The notes: generated from the sequence alone by a model not told the origin. A stretch of DNA of 64,000 nucleotides from an uncultured bacterium (GCA_905214625.1 CAJMMQ010000001.1:62001-126000), one strand, 5' to 3'. Positions 42,359 to 51,980 are shown, counted from the first letter of the stretch. Translations and numbers: made by a program.

Positions 42359-42578
42359 TTACATCTTGTTCACTGAAAAATGTCTTTTCGTAAGACATGA
42401 AAATCAACGGGTTAAACATTTTGTGATAAATAATAAGTTTCATCAATGTGCTGAATCTCTCTATTATTCAATTAGTTGCGAAAAATGAGATTCAGAGTTG
42501 TCTTTTTTGGTGAACTTTTTAGAGTTTCAAACAGAAAAAATATTCCGAAAAGTATTTCTTTTTATGAAAAAATGTTCG

Positions 42579-42586
42579 TAGATTTG
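42579..42586 (+). promoter_or_regulatory. -7 box of the nrdJ-folB operon
   Basis: TAGATTTG, 25 bases before the nrdJ start. The -33 region is only T-rich. No B12 riboswitch is visible in the 253-base gap. Confidence 0.5.
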
Positions 42587-42611
42587 CACCACTCAAATTA
42601 CTTCTGTCATC

Positions 42612-45173
42612 ATGGAAAATAATAAAACTTACTCATTTGAGGAAGCTTATCAGGCTTCTTTGGTTTATTTCGGCGGTGATGAGCTCGCAGCCAGAGTGTG
42701 GGTCAACAAATATGCGCTGAAAGACAGCTTTGGCAATATATTTGAGAAGTCACCGGCTGACATGCACTGGCGAATAGCCAATGAGGTGGCCAGAATAGAA
42801 AACAAATATAAAAATCCGATAAGTGCCGAAGACGTGTTCGAGCTGCTCGACCACTTTAAATATATTGTTCCGGCAGGAAGTCCTATGACCGGCATCGGTA
42901 ATCATCATCAGGTGGCATCTTTGTCAAACTGCTTTGTTATAGGTCTTGACGGTGATGCCGACTCATACGGAGCCATACTGCGTGTTGATGAGGAACAGGT
43001 ACAGCTGATGAAACGCCGCGGAGGCGTTGGCCACGATCTGTCTCACCTGCGTCCGAAAGGTTCGCCTGTGAACAATTCGGCACTGACATCTACCGGACTT
43101 GTGCCTTTCATGGAGCGCTACAGCAACTCTACACGCGAGGTGGCACAAGACGGACGCCGAGGAGCGCTCATGCTCTCGGTGAGCATAAAGCATCCCGACA
43201 GCGAGGCTTTCATCGATGCCAAGATGACTGAAGGTAAGATAACAGGTGCCAATGTGTCTGTTAAAATTGACGACGAATTTATGCGCTGTGCCACGGAAGA
43301 CAGAGAGTATGTTCAGCAGTTCCCCATCGACAGCGCCACACCGCAGGTTACAAAAGACATCAGTGCGTGCAAGCTGTGGGAGAAGATTGTACACAACGCA
43401 TGGAAGAGCGCCGAGCCCGGTGTGCTTTTCTGGGATACGATAATACGTGAAAGCCTGCCCGACTGCTATGCTGATCTTGGATTCCGCACAGTTTCAACAA
43501 ATCCGTGCGGTGAGATACCTCTTTGCCCTTATGACTCATGTCGTCTGCTTTCGATAAACCTTTATTCTTATGTAGAGAATCCGTTTACGGACAAAGCTTA
43601 CTTCAACTACGAGTTGTTCCGTAAGCATGTTGCTTTGGCACAGCGCATAATGGACGACATAGTGGACATGGAGCTTGAGAAGATAGACCAGATAATGGCT
43701 AAGATAAAGACCGATCCGCAGAGTGACGAGGTGAAGAGCACTGAATTTCATTTGTGGGAGAAGATTAAGAGAAAGAGCGGTATGGGACGTCGTACTGGCG
43801 TTGGCATAACAGCCGAGGGCGACATGATAGCTGCGATGGGGCTGCGCTACGGCACACAGGAGGCAACCGACTTCTCTGTAGAGGTGCATAAAACGCTGGC
43901 TTTGGCTGCTTACCGTTCGTCTGTTGAAATGGCCAAGGAGCGTGGAGCGTTTGAGATTTATGATACTAAACGCGAGGAGAACAATCCGTTCATCAACCGT
44001 ATAAAGGAGGCCGACCCGCAGCTGTATGAGGATATGGCTAAATATGGCCGCCGCAACATTGCATGTCTTACCATTGCGCCTACAGGTACAACCAGCCTGA
44101 TGACGCAGACAACAAGCGGCATAGAGCCTGTATTCATGCCGGTATATAAGCGTCGCAGAAAGGTAAATCCAAATGACACCGACGTGCATGTTGACTTTGT
44201 AGATGAGGTGGGCGACTCGTTTGAGGAGTATATCGTTTATCACCGTAAGTTCATCGAGTGGATGAAGATAAACGGTATTGATACAGAGAAGAAGTACACT
44301 CAGGAAGAACTCGATGATCTTGTAGCAAAGTCACCTTATTATAAAGCTACTGCAAATGATGTAGACTGGCTGATGAAGGTGCGTATGCAGGGCGCTATAC
44401 AGAAATGGGTAGACCATAGTATCAGCGTTACGATAAATCTGCCTAACAATGTAGACGAAGCTTTGGTTAACCGTCTTTATGTCGAGGCATGGAAGTCGGG
44501 ATGCAAAGGCTGTACGGTTTATCGTGACGGTTCGCGTTCCGGTGTAATGATAGCTGTGGAAAAGAAGAAAAACAACAATGATGAAGGGGCGAAACAGCAG
44601 ATACCGCTGTGCCGTCATCCTGAAGTAACCGAAGTTAGGCCTGCTGTGCTAGAGTGTGATGTGGTGCGCTTCCAGAACAACAAGGAAAAGTGGGTGGCAT
44701 TTGTAGGTCTTCTTGATGGTTATCCTTATGAGATATTCACAGGTCTGCAGGACGATGAAGAAGGCATAGTGTTGCCTAAGACCGTAACAAAGGGCAAGAT
44801 CATTAAGCAGAGAGACGAGACAGGTAAGAGCCGCTATGACTTCCAATTTGAGAACAAACGCGGATACAAGACCACTGTTGAGGGACTCAGCGAGAAGTTC
44901 AACCCCGAATATTGGAACTATGCAAAGCTCATTTCCGGAGTGCTGCGCTATCGCATGCCTATTGAGCATGTCATTAAGCTGGTAGGTTCGCTGCAGCTAA
45001 AGAGCGAGAGCATCAACACATGGAAAAACGGTGTAGAGCGTGCCTTGAAGAAATATATCATTGACGGTACAGAAGCAAAAGGACAAAAATGTCCTGTGTG
45101 CGGTCAGGAAACTCTGGTTTATCAAGAAGGATGCCTTATCTGTAAAAACTGCGGCGCATCACGCTGCGGATAA
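42612..45173 (+). CDS. nrdJ: Adenosylcobalamin-dependent (class II) ribonucleotide reductase
   Basis: This 853-residue enzyme reduces ribonucleotides to deoxyribonucleotides using a radical made from adenosylcobalamin, so it needs neither oxygen nor a glycyl radical. Motifs include the substrate-site SNCFVIGLDGDADSYGAI (about residues 102-119), the active-site NPCGEIPLCPYDSCRLLSIN (about 297-316), the phosphate-binding APTGTTSLMTQTTSG, and the C-terminal zinc-ribbon-like CPVCGQ and CLICKNCGASRCG that carry the reducing cysteines. It is cytoplasmic. folB starts 13 bases after the stop, so the two are cotranscribed and both serve nucleotide-related pathways. Confidence 0.95.
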   Translation: MENNKTYSFEEAYQASLVYFGGDELAARVWVNKYALKDSFGNIFEKSPADMHWRIANEVARIENKYKNPISAEDVFELLDHFKYIVPAGSPMTGIGNHHQVASLSNCFVIGLDGDADSYGAILRVDEEQVQLMKRRGGVGHDLSHLRPKGSPVNNSALTSTGLVPFMERYSNSTREVAQDGRRGALMLSVSIKHPDSEAFIDAKMTEGKITGANVSVKIDDEFMRCATEDREYVQQFPIDSATPQVTKDISACKLWEKIVHNAWKSAEPGVLFWDTIIRESLPDCYADLGFRTVSTNPCGEIPLCPYDSCRLLSINLYSYVENPFTDKAYFNYELFRKHVALAQRIMDDIVDMELEKIDQIMAKIKTDPQSDEVKSTEFHLWEKIKRKSGMGRRTGVGITAEGDMIAAMGLRYGTQEATDFSVEVHKTLALAAYRSSVEMAKERGAFEIYDTKREENNPFINRIKEADPQLYEDMAKYGRRNIACLTIAPTGTTSLMTQTTSGIEPVFMPVYKRRRKVNPNDTDVHVDFVDEVGDSFEEYIVYHRKFIEWMKINGIDTEKKYTQEELDDLVAKSPYYKATANDVDWLMKVRMQGAIQKWVDHSISVTINLPNNVDEALVNRLYVEAWKSGCKGCTVYRDGSRSGVMIAVEKKKNNNDEGAKQQIPLCRHPEVTEVRPAVLECDVVRFQNNKEKWVAFVGLLDGYPYEIFTGLQDDEEGIVLPKTVTKGKIIKQRDETGKSRYDFQFENKRGYKTTVEGLSEKFNPEYWNYAKLISGVLRYRMPIEHVIKLVGSLQLKSESINTWKNGVERALKKYIIDGTEAKGQKCPVCGQETLVYQEGCLICKNCGASRCG

Positions 45174-45186
45174 TCCGATTTAGATT

Positions 45187-45567
45187 ATGAAACTGGTCTC
45201 AGGTTTTATATGTCTTAACGAATTGCGCTTTTTCGCCCGTCACGGCGTGCTTCCTCAGGAGCGCGAGACGGGAGGTGAGTTTATTGTCAGTGTGCGGGCA
45301 AAATATCCGCTCGGCAAAGCTCTTGAAAGCGACGACGTAGCCGACACGCTTAATTATGCTGAGATTTTTGAAATCATAAATAAGGAGATGCAAAAGCCTT
45401 CCTGCCTGCTTGAAAATGTGGCGGGCAGGATAGGCAAGAGCATTTTTATGCAGATGCCGCTGATAGAGAGTCTTGATATTTCGGTGGCTAAGACAAATCC
45501 GCCAATGGGAGCCGATATAGGCAGTGCGTCGGTTGAATTACACTTAATAAATGATAAAACTATTTGA
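45187..45567 (+). CDS. folB: Dihydroneopterin aldolase
   Basis: FolB splits dihydroneopterin to 6-hydroxymethyl-dihydropterin in folate synthesis. The 126 residues match the usual size of about 120. Family features are the N-terminal LNELRFFARHGVLPQERETG, the DTLNYAEIFEIINK block (about residues 58-71), the LLENVAGRI segment with the substrate-binding Glu, and the catalytic Lys in SVAKTNPPMG. It is cytoplasmic and follows nrdJ after 13 bases. It is followed by a separate promoter for the amidase gene. Confidence 0.93.
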   Translation: MKLVSGFICLNELRFFARHGVLPQERETGGEFIVSVRAKYPLGKALESDDVADTLNYAEIFEIINKEMQKPSCLLENVAGRIGKSIFMQMPLIESLDISVAKTNPPMGADIGSASVELHLINDKTI

Positions 45568-45571
45568 CTTG

Positions 45572-45603
45572 TTGCAGTTTTTTGCAATTAATAACTACCT
45601 TTG
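45572..45603 (+). promoter_or_regulatory. Promoter of the amidase-mlaD operon
   Basis: TTG (45572-45574), 21 bases, then TACCTTTG (45596-45603), 20 bases before the start codon. Confidence 0.65.
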
Positions 45604-45622
45604 TATCTGTAATTAATAACTC

Positions 45623-46858
45623 ATGGGAAAAAAGATAATATTCTTCCTTTTAATATTAATCTCTTTCTCCGCAATGGCTTTCAGCGCGGATAAACGTTTC
45701 ACGCTGGTTATCGATGCCGGCCACGGAGGTCATGATTCAGGTGCAAAGGGAGCTTTTTCTTATGAAAAAGACATTAACCTTAATGTGGCCTTGGCTTTTG
45801 GCCGATATGTTGAGCGCAACTGTCCTGACGTTAAGGTGGTTTATACACGCAAGACAGATGTGTTCATACCGCTGCACAAGCGTGCCGACATTGCCAACAA
45901 AAACAAGGCCGACGTGTTTATCTCAATACACACTAATGCACTTCCGGCAGGGCATATTGCCCGCGGACTTGAAACATATACAATGGGTATGAGGCGTTCG
46001 GACGAGAAACTCAGTGCGGCCAAACGTGAGAACTCTGTTATCATGATAGAGAAAGACTATAAGGAGCATTATGAAGGCTACGACCCCAATTCTCCTGAAA
46101 GCACAATAATGTTTGAGTTTATCCACGACAGAAACATGTCCAAGAGTGTAGAACTGGCAAAATATGTGCAAAGCAGCGTGTGTTCAACTGCCGGACGGCA
46201 GAACAAGGGCGTAAAGCAAGACGTGTTTCTTGTATTGCGTGAAACTTCAATGCCTGCATGTCTCATAGAGCTTGGATTTATAACAACTCCTGATGAGGAA
46301 CGTTTCTTGAACGACAAGGACAACATAGACAAAATGGCAAAGGGCATATATCAGGCCTTTGTTAAATACAAGGAAAAATATAATAAAGGGTTTACGGTGC
46401 CATACAACTCGCCGCAAGACAGCACAATAGATATCCCGTCTATTGTGCCGGACAAAGTTAATGAGCCGGAAAAGCCTAAAGCTAAAAGGCAGACCAGACG
46501 TAGGGTGGAAACTCAGCGCACAGAGGAAGAAAAGCCTAAAGAGGAAACCATTGAAAAGGAAAATAAAGCGGATGTTGCCGATGAACCATCAGACAAGCCG
46601 GTGTTTAAAATACAGATATTTGCCAGCAGCCGCACGCTTAGGGCAGGCAGCAGCCAGTTCAAGGGGCTTGAGAATGTCGGTTCTTATAAAGAAGGCGATT
46701 GGGTGAAATATACTTATGGCTCGTCAACTGATTATAACGAGATTTACCGCTTGCGTAAAACAATTCTTGACAAGTTTCCTGAAGCGTTTATTATCGCTTT
46801 CAAAAACGGTGAAAAGATGAATGTGAACCAGGCAATACGTGAATTTAAGTCAAAATAG
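45623..46858 (+). CDS. N-acetylmuramoyl-L-alanine amidase (Amidase_3) with C-terminal SPOR-like domain
   Basis: This 411-residue zinc enzyme cuts the bond between MurNAc and the stem peptide in the periplasm. A signal peptide covers about residues 1-22. The catalytic domain (about 26-250) shows the zinc ligands His34 (DAGHGGHDSG), Glu48 (SYEKDINL) and His103 (SIHTNA), and the catalytic Glu216 in CLIELGF. A charged Lys/Glu linker (about 275-320) leads to a domain of about 85 residues (VFKIQIFASSRTLRAGSSQF, then YRLRKTILDKFPEAFIIAFK) shaped like a SPOR domain that binds denuded glycan at division sites. mlaD follows after 15 bases. Confidence 0.92.
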   Translation: MGKKIIFFLLILISFSAMAFSADKRFTLVIDAGHGGHDSGAKGAFSYEKDINLNVALAFGRYVERNCPDVKVVYTRKTDVFIPLHKRADIANKNKADVFISIHTNALPAGHIARGLETYTMGMRRSDEKLSAAKRENSVIMIEKDYKEHYEGYDPNSPESTIMFEFIHDRNMSKSVELAKYVQSSVCSTAGRQNKGVKQDVFLVLRETSMPACLIELGFITTPDEERFLNDKDNIDKMAKGIYQAFVKYKEKYNKGFTVPYNSPQDSTIDIPSIVPDKVNEPEKPKAKRQTRRRVETQRTEEEKPKEETIEKENKADVADEPSDKPVFKIQIFASSRTLRAGSSQFKGLENVGSYKEGDWVKYTYGSSTDYNEIYRLRKTILDKFPEAFIIAFKNGEKMNVNQAIREFKSK

Positions 46859-46873
46859 AGAGGAGATTGAATT

Positions 46874-47776
46874 ATGAAGTTTTTTACAAAAGAAATTAAG
46901 ATTGCCTTGGTTGCAATATGCGGATTGGTCATTCTTTTTTTCGGAATGAACTATCTGAAAGGGCTAAATCTGTTTTCTTCAGCCAATAAATATTATATTT
47001 CGTTTAAAAACATAAGCGGATTGGCTTCATCAAGCCCTATTTATGCTGACGGTTATAAAGTTGGTGTAGTGAAAAGCATAAAGTATGATTATAACAAATC
47101 CGGTGAGATAATAGTTGAGGCAGACATCGATCAGGAGCTACGCATACCAAAGGGCAGCAGCGCCGAGATTGTCAGCGATATGCTTGGTAATGTTAAGGTT
47201 AATCTGTTGTTGGCCACAAATCCGAGGGAGCGTGTTATGCCGGGAGAGACAATACAGGGCGGAATCAACGACGGCGCTTTAGGTAAGATGAAAGACATGG
47301 TGCCGGTTGTTATGGGTATGCTGCCGAAACTTGATTCTATAGTTACAAGTCTGAACATTCTGTTGGCAGATCCGTCCATAGCCCAATCGCTTCATAATGT
47401 CAATACAATTACAGGGAATCTAACTGTTACTACAACGCGTCTTAATACTCTTCTGGCCGGATTAAACAGAAGTGTGCCTGGAGTTATTAGCCGTGCTGAC
47501 AGTACGCTTGACAATGCAAATCTTCTCGCAAAGAAACTCAACTCCATCGACGTTGCCGGTACAATGGCTAAGGTTGATGCCACTCTTGCCAATGTTGAGG
47601 AGTTTACGTCTCAGCTCAACAGCAATCAGGGCACTCTGGGGCTGCTCATGCGAGATCCGTCTTTGTATAACAATCTTAACAGTACTATGCAATCTGCCGA
47701 TTCTCTGCTAATTGACCTTAAAGCTCATCCTAAGAGATATGTTCATTTCTCGCTCTTTGGCAGAAAGGACAACTGA
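46874..47776 (+). CDS. mlaD: MlaD/MCE-family lipid-transport substrate-binding protein
   Basis: This 300-residue protein has one N-terminal membrane helix (about residues 8-28; IALVAICGLVILFFGMNYLK) and a single MCE domain (about 38-115; SSPIYADGYKVGVVKSIKYD, then LGNVKVNLLLATNPRERVMP). A helical C-terminal region (about 150-285) probably oligomerises. In the Mla system this subunit forms a periplasmic ring that carries phospholipids between membranes with an ABC transporter. The permease and ATPase genes (mlaE, mlaF) are not in this neighbourhood. It is cotranscribed with a cell-wall amidase, so both act on envelope upkeep. Confidence 0.9.
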   Translation: MKFFTKEIKIALVAICGLVILFFGMNYLKGLNLFSSANKYYISFKNISGLASSSPIYADGYKVGVVKSIKYDYNKSGEIIVEADIDQELRIPKGSSAEIVSDMLGNVKVNLLLATNPRERVMPGETIQGGINDGALGKMKDMVPVVMGMLPKLDSIVTSLNILLADPSIAQSLHNVNTITGNLTVTTTRLNTLLAGLNRSVPGVISRADSTLDNANLLAKKLNSIDVAGTMAKVDATLANVEEFTSQLNSNQGTLGLLMRDPSLYNNLNSTMQSADSLLIDLKAHPKRYVHFSLFGRKDN

Positions 47777-48206
47777 TGACCGGCTTTATGCAAAGTGTTA
47801 TTGTTTGGGAGTATATTCTCAACTGGGTGTATTTGGTAACACTTTTGCATTTTGTTTGTAGCTAATTTAAAATTTGTCTAAATAATGTGGTGCGTTCCAA
47901 GATGATTGATAAATCTTTTGGAACGCATTAATTTATACCATTTTCAAACATTTTATAATATTCATGTTCTAATTTCTGTCTGTTAGAATGCTGATGCGTA
48001 AATTGTTGTTTTTCAAATACTTATAAATATGCAAGAGGCAATGTTACATTGCTGTTACTGAAAAAGTCATAAAATGCCTTGTTCCTGCTATTTACAATTT
48101 TCTTTTAAAATGAATTAAATCGGCTTATTTGCTCATTTCAATAAATTTTGCGAAATTTGCAGACGCTTTAAAAGGCGTCGAAAGACATAATAATCTTATC
48201 TTAATT
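47777..48206. other. AT-rich region before dnaA
   Basis: These 430 bases hold one terminator (47891-47928) and otherwise only AT-rich DNA. No DnaA box, clear -7 box or small gene was recognised, so there is no support for an origin here. Confidence 0.4.
47891..47928 (+). terminator. Terminator of the amidase-mlaD operon
   Basis: TGCGTTCCAA (47891-47900) pairs with TTGGAACGCA, and GAT with ATC across a small bulge, followed by TTAATTTAT. Confidence 0.65.
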
Positions 48207-49619
48207 ATGAGTAATAATCCTCGTGCGCTTTGGGATAACTGCCTTTTGCTGATAAAGGAAAATGTCTCAGAACAGCAGTTTAACACATGGTTTAAGCCAA
48301 TTGTATTCGAATCATTCAATGAGTCGAACAGAACGCTTCTGCTTCAGATTTCGAGTCAGTTCGTGTCTGAATACATTGAAGAAAACTATGCCGGATTGCT
48401 GAGCAAGGTGCTTGTCAGGATTTACGGAAAGGGTGTGCGTCTCAACTACCGTATAATGGTGGATAAGACTAACAACATAACGCAGCAAGTTCAGGCTGAA
48501 CCTGTGGCAAATATCGGGCAGCCTGTTACGCGCAGAACCCGCATTAACCAGTCGCCTACAGCGCTTGACGCCGCTCAACCGCAGCAGATTGACTCACAGC
48601 TGAACCCGCATCACACTTTCGCAAACTATATTGAAGGTGACAGCAACAAGTTGCCGAGAGCTGTAGGACTTTCGATAGCCGAGCATCCTAACACCACACA
48701 GTTCAACCCGATGTTTATTTACGGCCCGTCAGGATGTGGAAAAACTCACCTTATCAACGCCATCGGCGTGCGTACAAAGGAGATTTATCCACAGAAAAGG
48801 GTGCTGTATATCAGCGCCAGACTGTTTCAGGTGCAGTACACCAATGCCGTTCTGAACAATAGAACCAACGATTTCATCAACTTCTATCAGACTATAGACA
48901 TGCTTATTGTTGATGATATTCAGGAGTGGGTATCGGCTGCAAAGACACAGGAAACCTTTTTCCATATCTTTAATCACTTGTTCCGCAACGGTAAGAGAAT
49001 AATTCTTGCATGCGACCGTCCGCCTGTAGACCTTCAGGGCATGAGCGACCGTCTGCTTACTCGTTTCAGTTGCGGACTTATAGCAGAGCTTGAGAAACCT
49101 AACATTCAGCTTTGTGTAGACATTCTAAACAGCAAGATTAAGCGCGACGGACTGAATATTCCTGAAGACGTGGTTTATTTCATAGCTCAGACGGCCAACT
49201 ACAGCGTGCGCGGGCTTGAGGGTGTCATCAACTCTCTGTTGGCATTCTCTGTGGTTTACAACTGTAAGATTGACATGCGTCTTGCGGAAAGGGTGATAAA
49301 GAGGGCTGTTAAGATTGACGACAAGCCGCTGACAATAGACGATATTCTCGACACTGTTTGCAACCATTTTAACGTTACCACTACGGCAGTGGCCAGCCGA
49401 AGCCGCAAGCGCGATTATGTAACGGCCCGTCAGGTGTCCATGTATCTGGCACAGAAGTACACCAAGATGCCGGCTTCCCGTATAGGCAAGCTTATCGGAG
49501 GAAGAGACCATTCAACGGTTATTCACAGTTGTTCGCAGGTTGAGCAGCGCATCAAGACTGATAAGCTTTTCAGTGACGAGATTGCAAGTATTGAAAATTC
49601 ATTTAAACTTAAGAAATAA
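48207..49619 (+). CDS. dnaA: Chromosomal replication initiator DnaA
   Basis: DnaA binds origin boxes, melts the DNA and loads the helicase. The 470 residues include domain I (about 1-85; ALWDNCLLLIKENVSEQQFN, then TWFKPI), a short Gln/Pro linker, the AAA+ domain with Walker A GPSGCGKTHL (173-182) and Walker B MLIVDDIQ, and the C-terminal DNA-binding domain ending in the DnaA signature GKLIGGRDHSTVIHSCSQVE. The longest frame starts at 48129, but the conserved protein begins at MSNNPRALWDNC (48207). A perfect TTATCCACA box lies inside the gene at 48785-48793. Confidence 0.97.
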   Translation: MSNNPRALWDNCLLLIKENVSEQQFNTWFKPIVFESFNESNRTLLLQISSQFVSEYIEENYAGLLSKVLVRIYGKGVRLNYRIMVDKTNNITQQVQAEPVANIGQPVTRRTRINQSPTALDAAQPQQIDSQLNPHHTFANYIEGDSNKLPRAVGLSIAEHPNTTQFNPMFIYGPSGCGKTHLINAIGVRTKEIYPQKRVLYISARLFQVQYTNAVLNNRTNDFINFYQTIDMLIVDDIQEWVSAAKTQETFFHIFNHLFRNGKRIILACDRPPVDLQGMSDRLLTRFSCGLIAELEKPNIQLCVDILNSKIKRDGLNIPEDVVYFIAQTANYSVRGLEGVINSLLAFSVVYNCKIDMRLAERVIKRAVKIDDKPLTIDDILDTVCNHFNVTTTAVASRSRKRDYVTARQVSMYLAQKYTKMPASRIGKLIGGRDHSTVIHSCSQVEQRIKTDKLFSDEIASIENSFKLKK

Positions 49620-49625
49620 CAAAAA

Positions 49626-49659
49626 GGGGATACAGCTTTATGCGTTATCCCCTCTTTTT
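49626..49659. terminator. Bidirectional terminator between dnaA and the 49664 gene
   Basis: GGGGATA (49626-49632) pairs with TATCCCC (49646-49652), with five A before and TCTTTTT after. Confidence 0.8.
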
Positions 49660-49663
49660 GTTT

Positions 49664-51769
49664 TTATTCATCAGACTTTATCTTTAACAATCTCGAAGTG
49701 TCAACTTCCTTGTGTTCTTTTTCCTTATAGTTTCCAAAGGTATAGCTGAACGATATGCCGAAATGCCTGAAATTATCTGAGTCAATTTCAAGTTTTTGCC
49801 CTTTAAAGTTGATATAAGGGTCATCGTTGTCGCTCTCGAAGATGTCGGTACAGAATAATTTGAGGGTGGCTTGCTTGTTTTTGAGGAACTTAATTTGCAG
49901 AGCAGCGTCTATATAGCCGGATGCAGGCAGGTCAAAGTCACCCTGTATGGTTTTTGTGCGTGCCGTTCCGTTAACCGACAGGGTTATCTCCGGTTTTGCC
50001 GAGAGGTGAAAATCGTTGTGCAAAGTAAACTTTCCGTAAACTATGCTTCGGTCTAACTGAATATTGTAGAAATCAGAGTCTTTCTGCCTTATCCACACTC
50101 CCATTGCCGTAATGTTGCCGTTATACCAGCCGCCGGCTTTTATTGGTGCCGTTGCCATAAGCCCGGCCTGTTTCTGAAAATTAAAGTTCATAAATTTATG
50201 CATTAACGTAAGCTCGTCCGGACGCTGATATGATGTCTGCATAAACATCTTGTCCGTGTGTGAAAACCAAGTCTGCACCACGTATTTGTTTTTGAGAATA
50301 TAGGTTAGTCGGGCCGAATATGTGCGCATGGGCTCAAGCTCCGTGTTGCCCTTAATCTCGCCATATCCACCTTCGCTGTAGTCTGTAAAGTTATGCATTG
50401 CCCAATATTCGGGGTAAGTGGTGTAGCTGCTGATGCCGAGTTGCAGAGTGTGCCCTGTTGCCGGAATCCATGTCGCGTTTACTGTCGGCATACAATGCCA
50501 GCCGCTCCATACAGTGTTGTTATAATATTCTGCTGCAACAGAAGCGTCGAGAATAAACTTGTTGCTGAGGTTTTTGCTGAATCCTGCGTACGCGTTCACT
50601 ATATTCTCGCGTTTGTGTGCGTAAAGGTTGTCAGGCAGTTGCGCGGTTTCCTCAGACGTGGGAGTATATTTCTGAAAACTGTTGTCAGCACTCGTAGTGT
50701 AAGTTACTCCATAATTTATGCCCCATCCGGCTTTCAGCGTATGTTCCTGCCGGGCATACACATTCCATATATCCAGCTTCTGCCGGCTGTCTGAAATAAA
50801 GTTTAACCTTCGGTCGGTCAGTATGCTGTTGAGGCTTTGTGCCATCGGTGCCTTATAATATGTGTATTCGGCTCCGATGCTCGTTCCTGACGGCATATTA
50901 TAGTCAAGCGCAATGTCGTGAATCCAAGGGTCTGAGTCAAGAATGTATTCCGATTTTATCGCCCCGGTGCCGTATTGATTAGAGCCTGTGTTATTGTAGT
51001 CGCCGTAGTAAGTCAGGCTGATGTCATGGCTTTCTGCAAAACTGTAGTCTAGCGACATGCGCATCTGATGACTGTATCCGCTTGTATGTGTTTTGTCTTC
51101 AGATGAAATGTCGTAAATGCTGCCGTCGTTCAGACTGTGGTATGAGTCAATTTCTCTCATGTTGAACGATTTTCCATGACTATGTGAGTACATAAAGTCG
51201 GCCGTAAACTTTTTGCCTGAATATACAATGCTTGCACGCTCTTCAAATTCAGCGTTGTGGCTTTGGTCGTATATGCCGTAAACCTCACCCGTAAGACGTT
51301 GCCCGTCATACGTTTTGCTTGCCGTATTGATATTTATGCACGCTCCGTTTACCTGATAGCGTGCCGGCGGATTATACATCACCTCAACATCTTTTATCCG
51401 GCTTTTGGGCAAGCTCTTCAGCATCTCTTTCATTTGTTCCTGCGTAAGACTGGTTGCGTGTCCGTCAATAATCAGTGTCGCCGTCTGCCCTCCTATTGTC
51501 AGTCTGTTGTCAGCTTCTGTCACTCCCGGCAGTTCTTTCAGTGCATCGTAGGCGTTGTCTACGGGCTTGTTTTCAGTAATTCTTTTAATGTCGTACACCA
51601 ATGCGTTGCCGCTTATTCTCACCATAGCATGCTCTCCCCTGACCATTACTTCAGGCAGGGCATTCATCATGCTGTCAATTCTGAGTGAGTTGGCTTGTGT
51701 CTGGTTTTGTGCCATACATGCAATAGGGCAGATAGCCAGTATTGCATGAAAAAATAAGTTTAACTTCAT
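49664..51769 (-). CDS. Outer-membrane beta-barrel protein, TonB-receptor-like (no regulatory-like domain)
   Basis: This 701-residue protein has a signal peptide ending around MAQ. A plug-like domain lies at about residues 35-165 (LPEVMVRGEHAMVRISGNAL, YDALKELPGV, MYNPPARYQVNGACININTA). The barrel contains many Tyr-rich strands and closes with FRHFGISFSYTFGNYKE and a charged tail. It belongs to the same broad OMP_b-brl_3 class as the barrels at 7391, 14880 and 20721, closest in plan to 20721 since both lack the carboxypeptidase-like domain. It has no susD neighbour. A TATTTTTG box 40 bases upstream suggests it is a single unit. The ligand is unknown. Confidence 0.83.
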   Translation of the reverse strand: MKLNLFFHAILAICPIACMAQNQTQANSLRIDSMMNALPEVMVRGEHAMVRISGNALVYDIKRITENKPVDNAYDALKELPGVTEADNRLTIGGQTATLIIDGHATSLTQEQMKEMLKSLPKSRIKDVEVMYNPPARYQVNGACININTASKTYDGQRLTGEVYGIYDQSHNAEFEERASIVYSGKKFTADFMYSHSHGKSFNMREIDSYHSLNDGSIYDISSEDKTHTSGYSHQMRMSLDYSFAESHDISLTYYGDYNNTGSNQYGTGAIKSEYILDSDPWIHDIALDYNMPSGTSIGAEYTYYKAPMAQSLNSILTDRRLNFISDSRQKLDIWNVYARQEHTLKAGWGINYGVTYTTSADNSFQKYTPTSEETAQLPDNLYAHKRENIVNAYAGFSKNLSNKFILDASVAAEYYNNTVWSGWHCMPTVNATWIPATGHTLQLGISSYTTYPEYWAMHNFTDYSEGGYGEIKGNTELEPMRTYSARLTYILKNKYVVQTWFSHTDKMFMQTSYQRPDELTLMHKFMNFNFQKQAGLMATAPIKAGGWYNGNITAMGVWIRQKDSDFYNIQLDRSIVYGKFTLHNDFHLSAKPEITLSVNGTARTKTIQGDFDLPASGYIDAALQIKFLKNKQATLKLFCTDIFESDNDDPYINFKGQKLEIDSDNFRHFGISFSYTFGNYKEKEHKEVDTSRLLKIKSDE

Positions 51770-51808
51770 TCTCCTTTGTTATAAAAGTAGCCGATATTTT
51801 TCGAGTTG

Positions 51809-51816
51809 CAAAAATA
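51809..51816 (-). promoter_or_regulatory. -7 box of the 49664 barrel gene
   Basis: TATTTTTG on the minus strand, 40 bases before the start codon. No clear -33 box. Confidence 0.45.
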
Positions 51817-51980
51817 AGAAAAATATTGTTAACTCAATCATGCTGCCCACGTTTAGGGGACTGAAAACGCAATATGTATAGTATTATGGTTGAAATTGAA
51901 AGGAATTTGGCCCTAAATCCTTATAGTCCGCTTGTATGCATTGGCTAAAATGGAGTAATGTTAATTAAAAACATCAAGTT

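Noticed and set aside
42359..42611. Cobalamin riboswitch before nrdJ
   Set aside because: The conserved B12-box words were not found; the segment is AT-rich with only a weak hairpin near 42381-42397.
47777..48206. Replication origin upstream of dnaA
   Set aside because: No DnaA box cluster or AT-rich 13-mer array was found in the 430 bases, and dnaA is often away from the origin in Bacteroidota.
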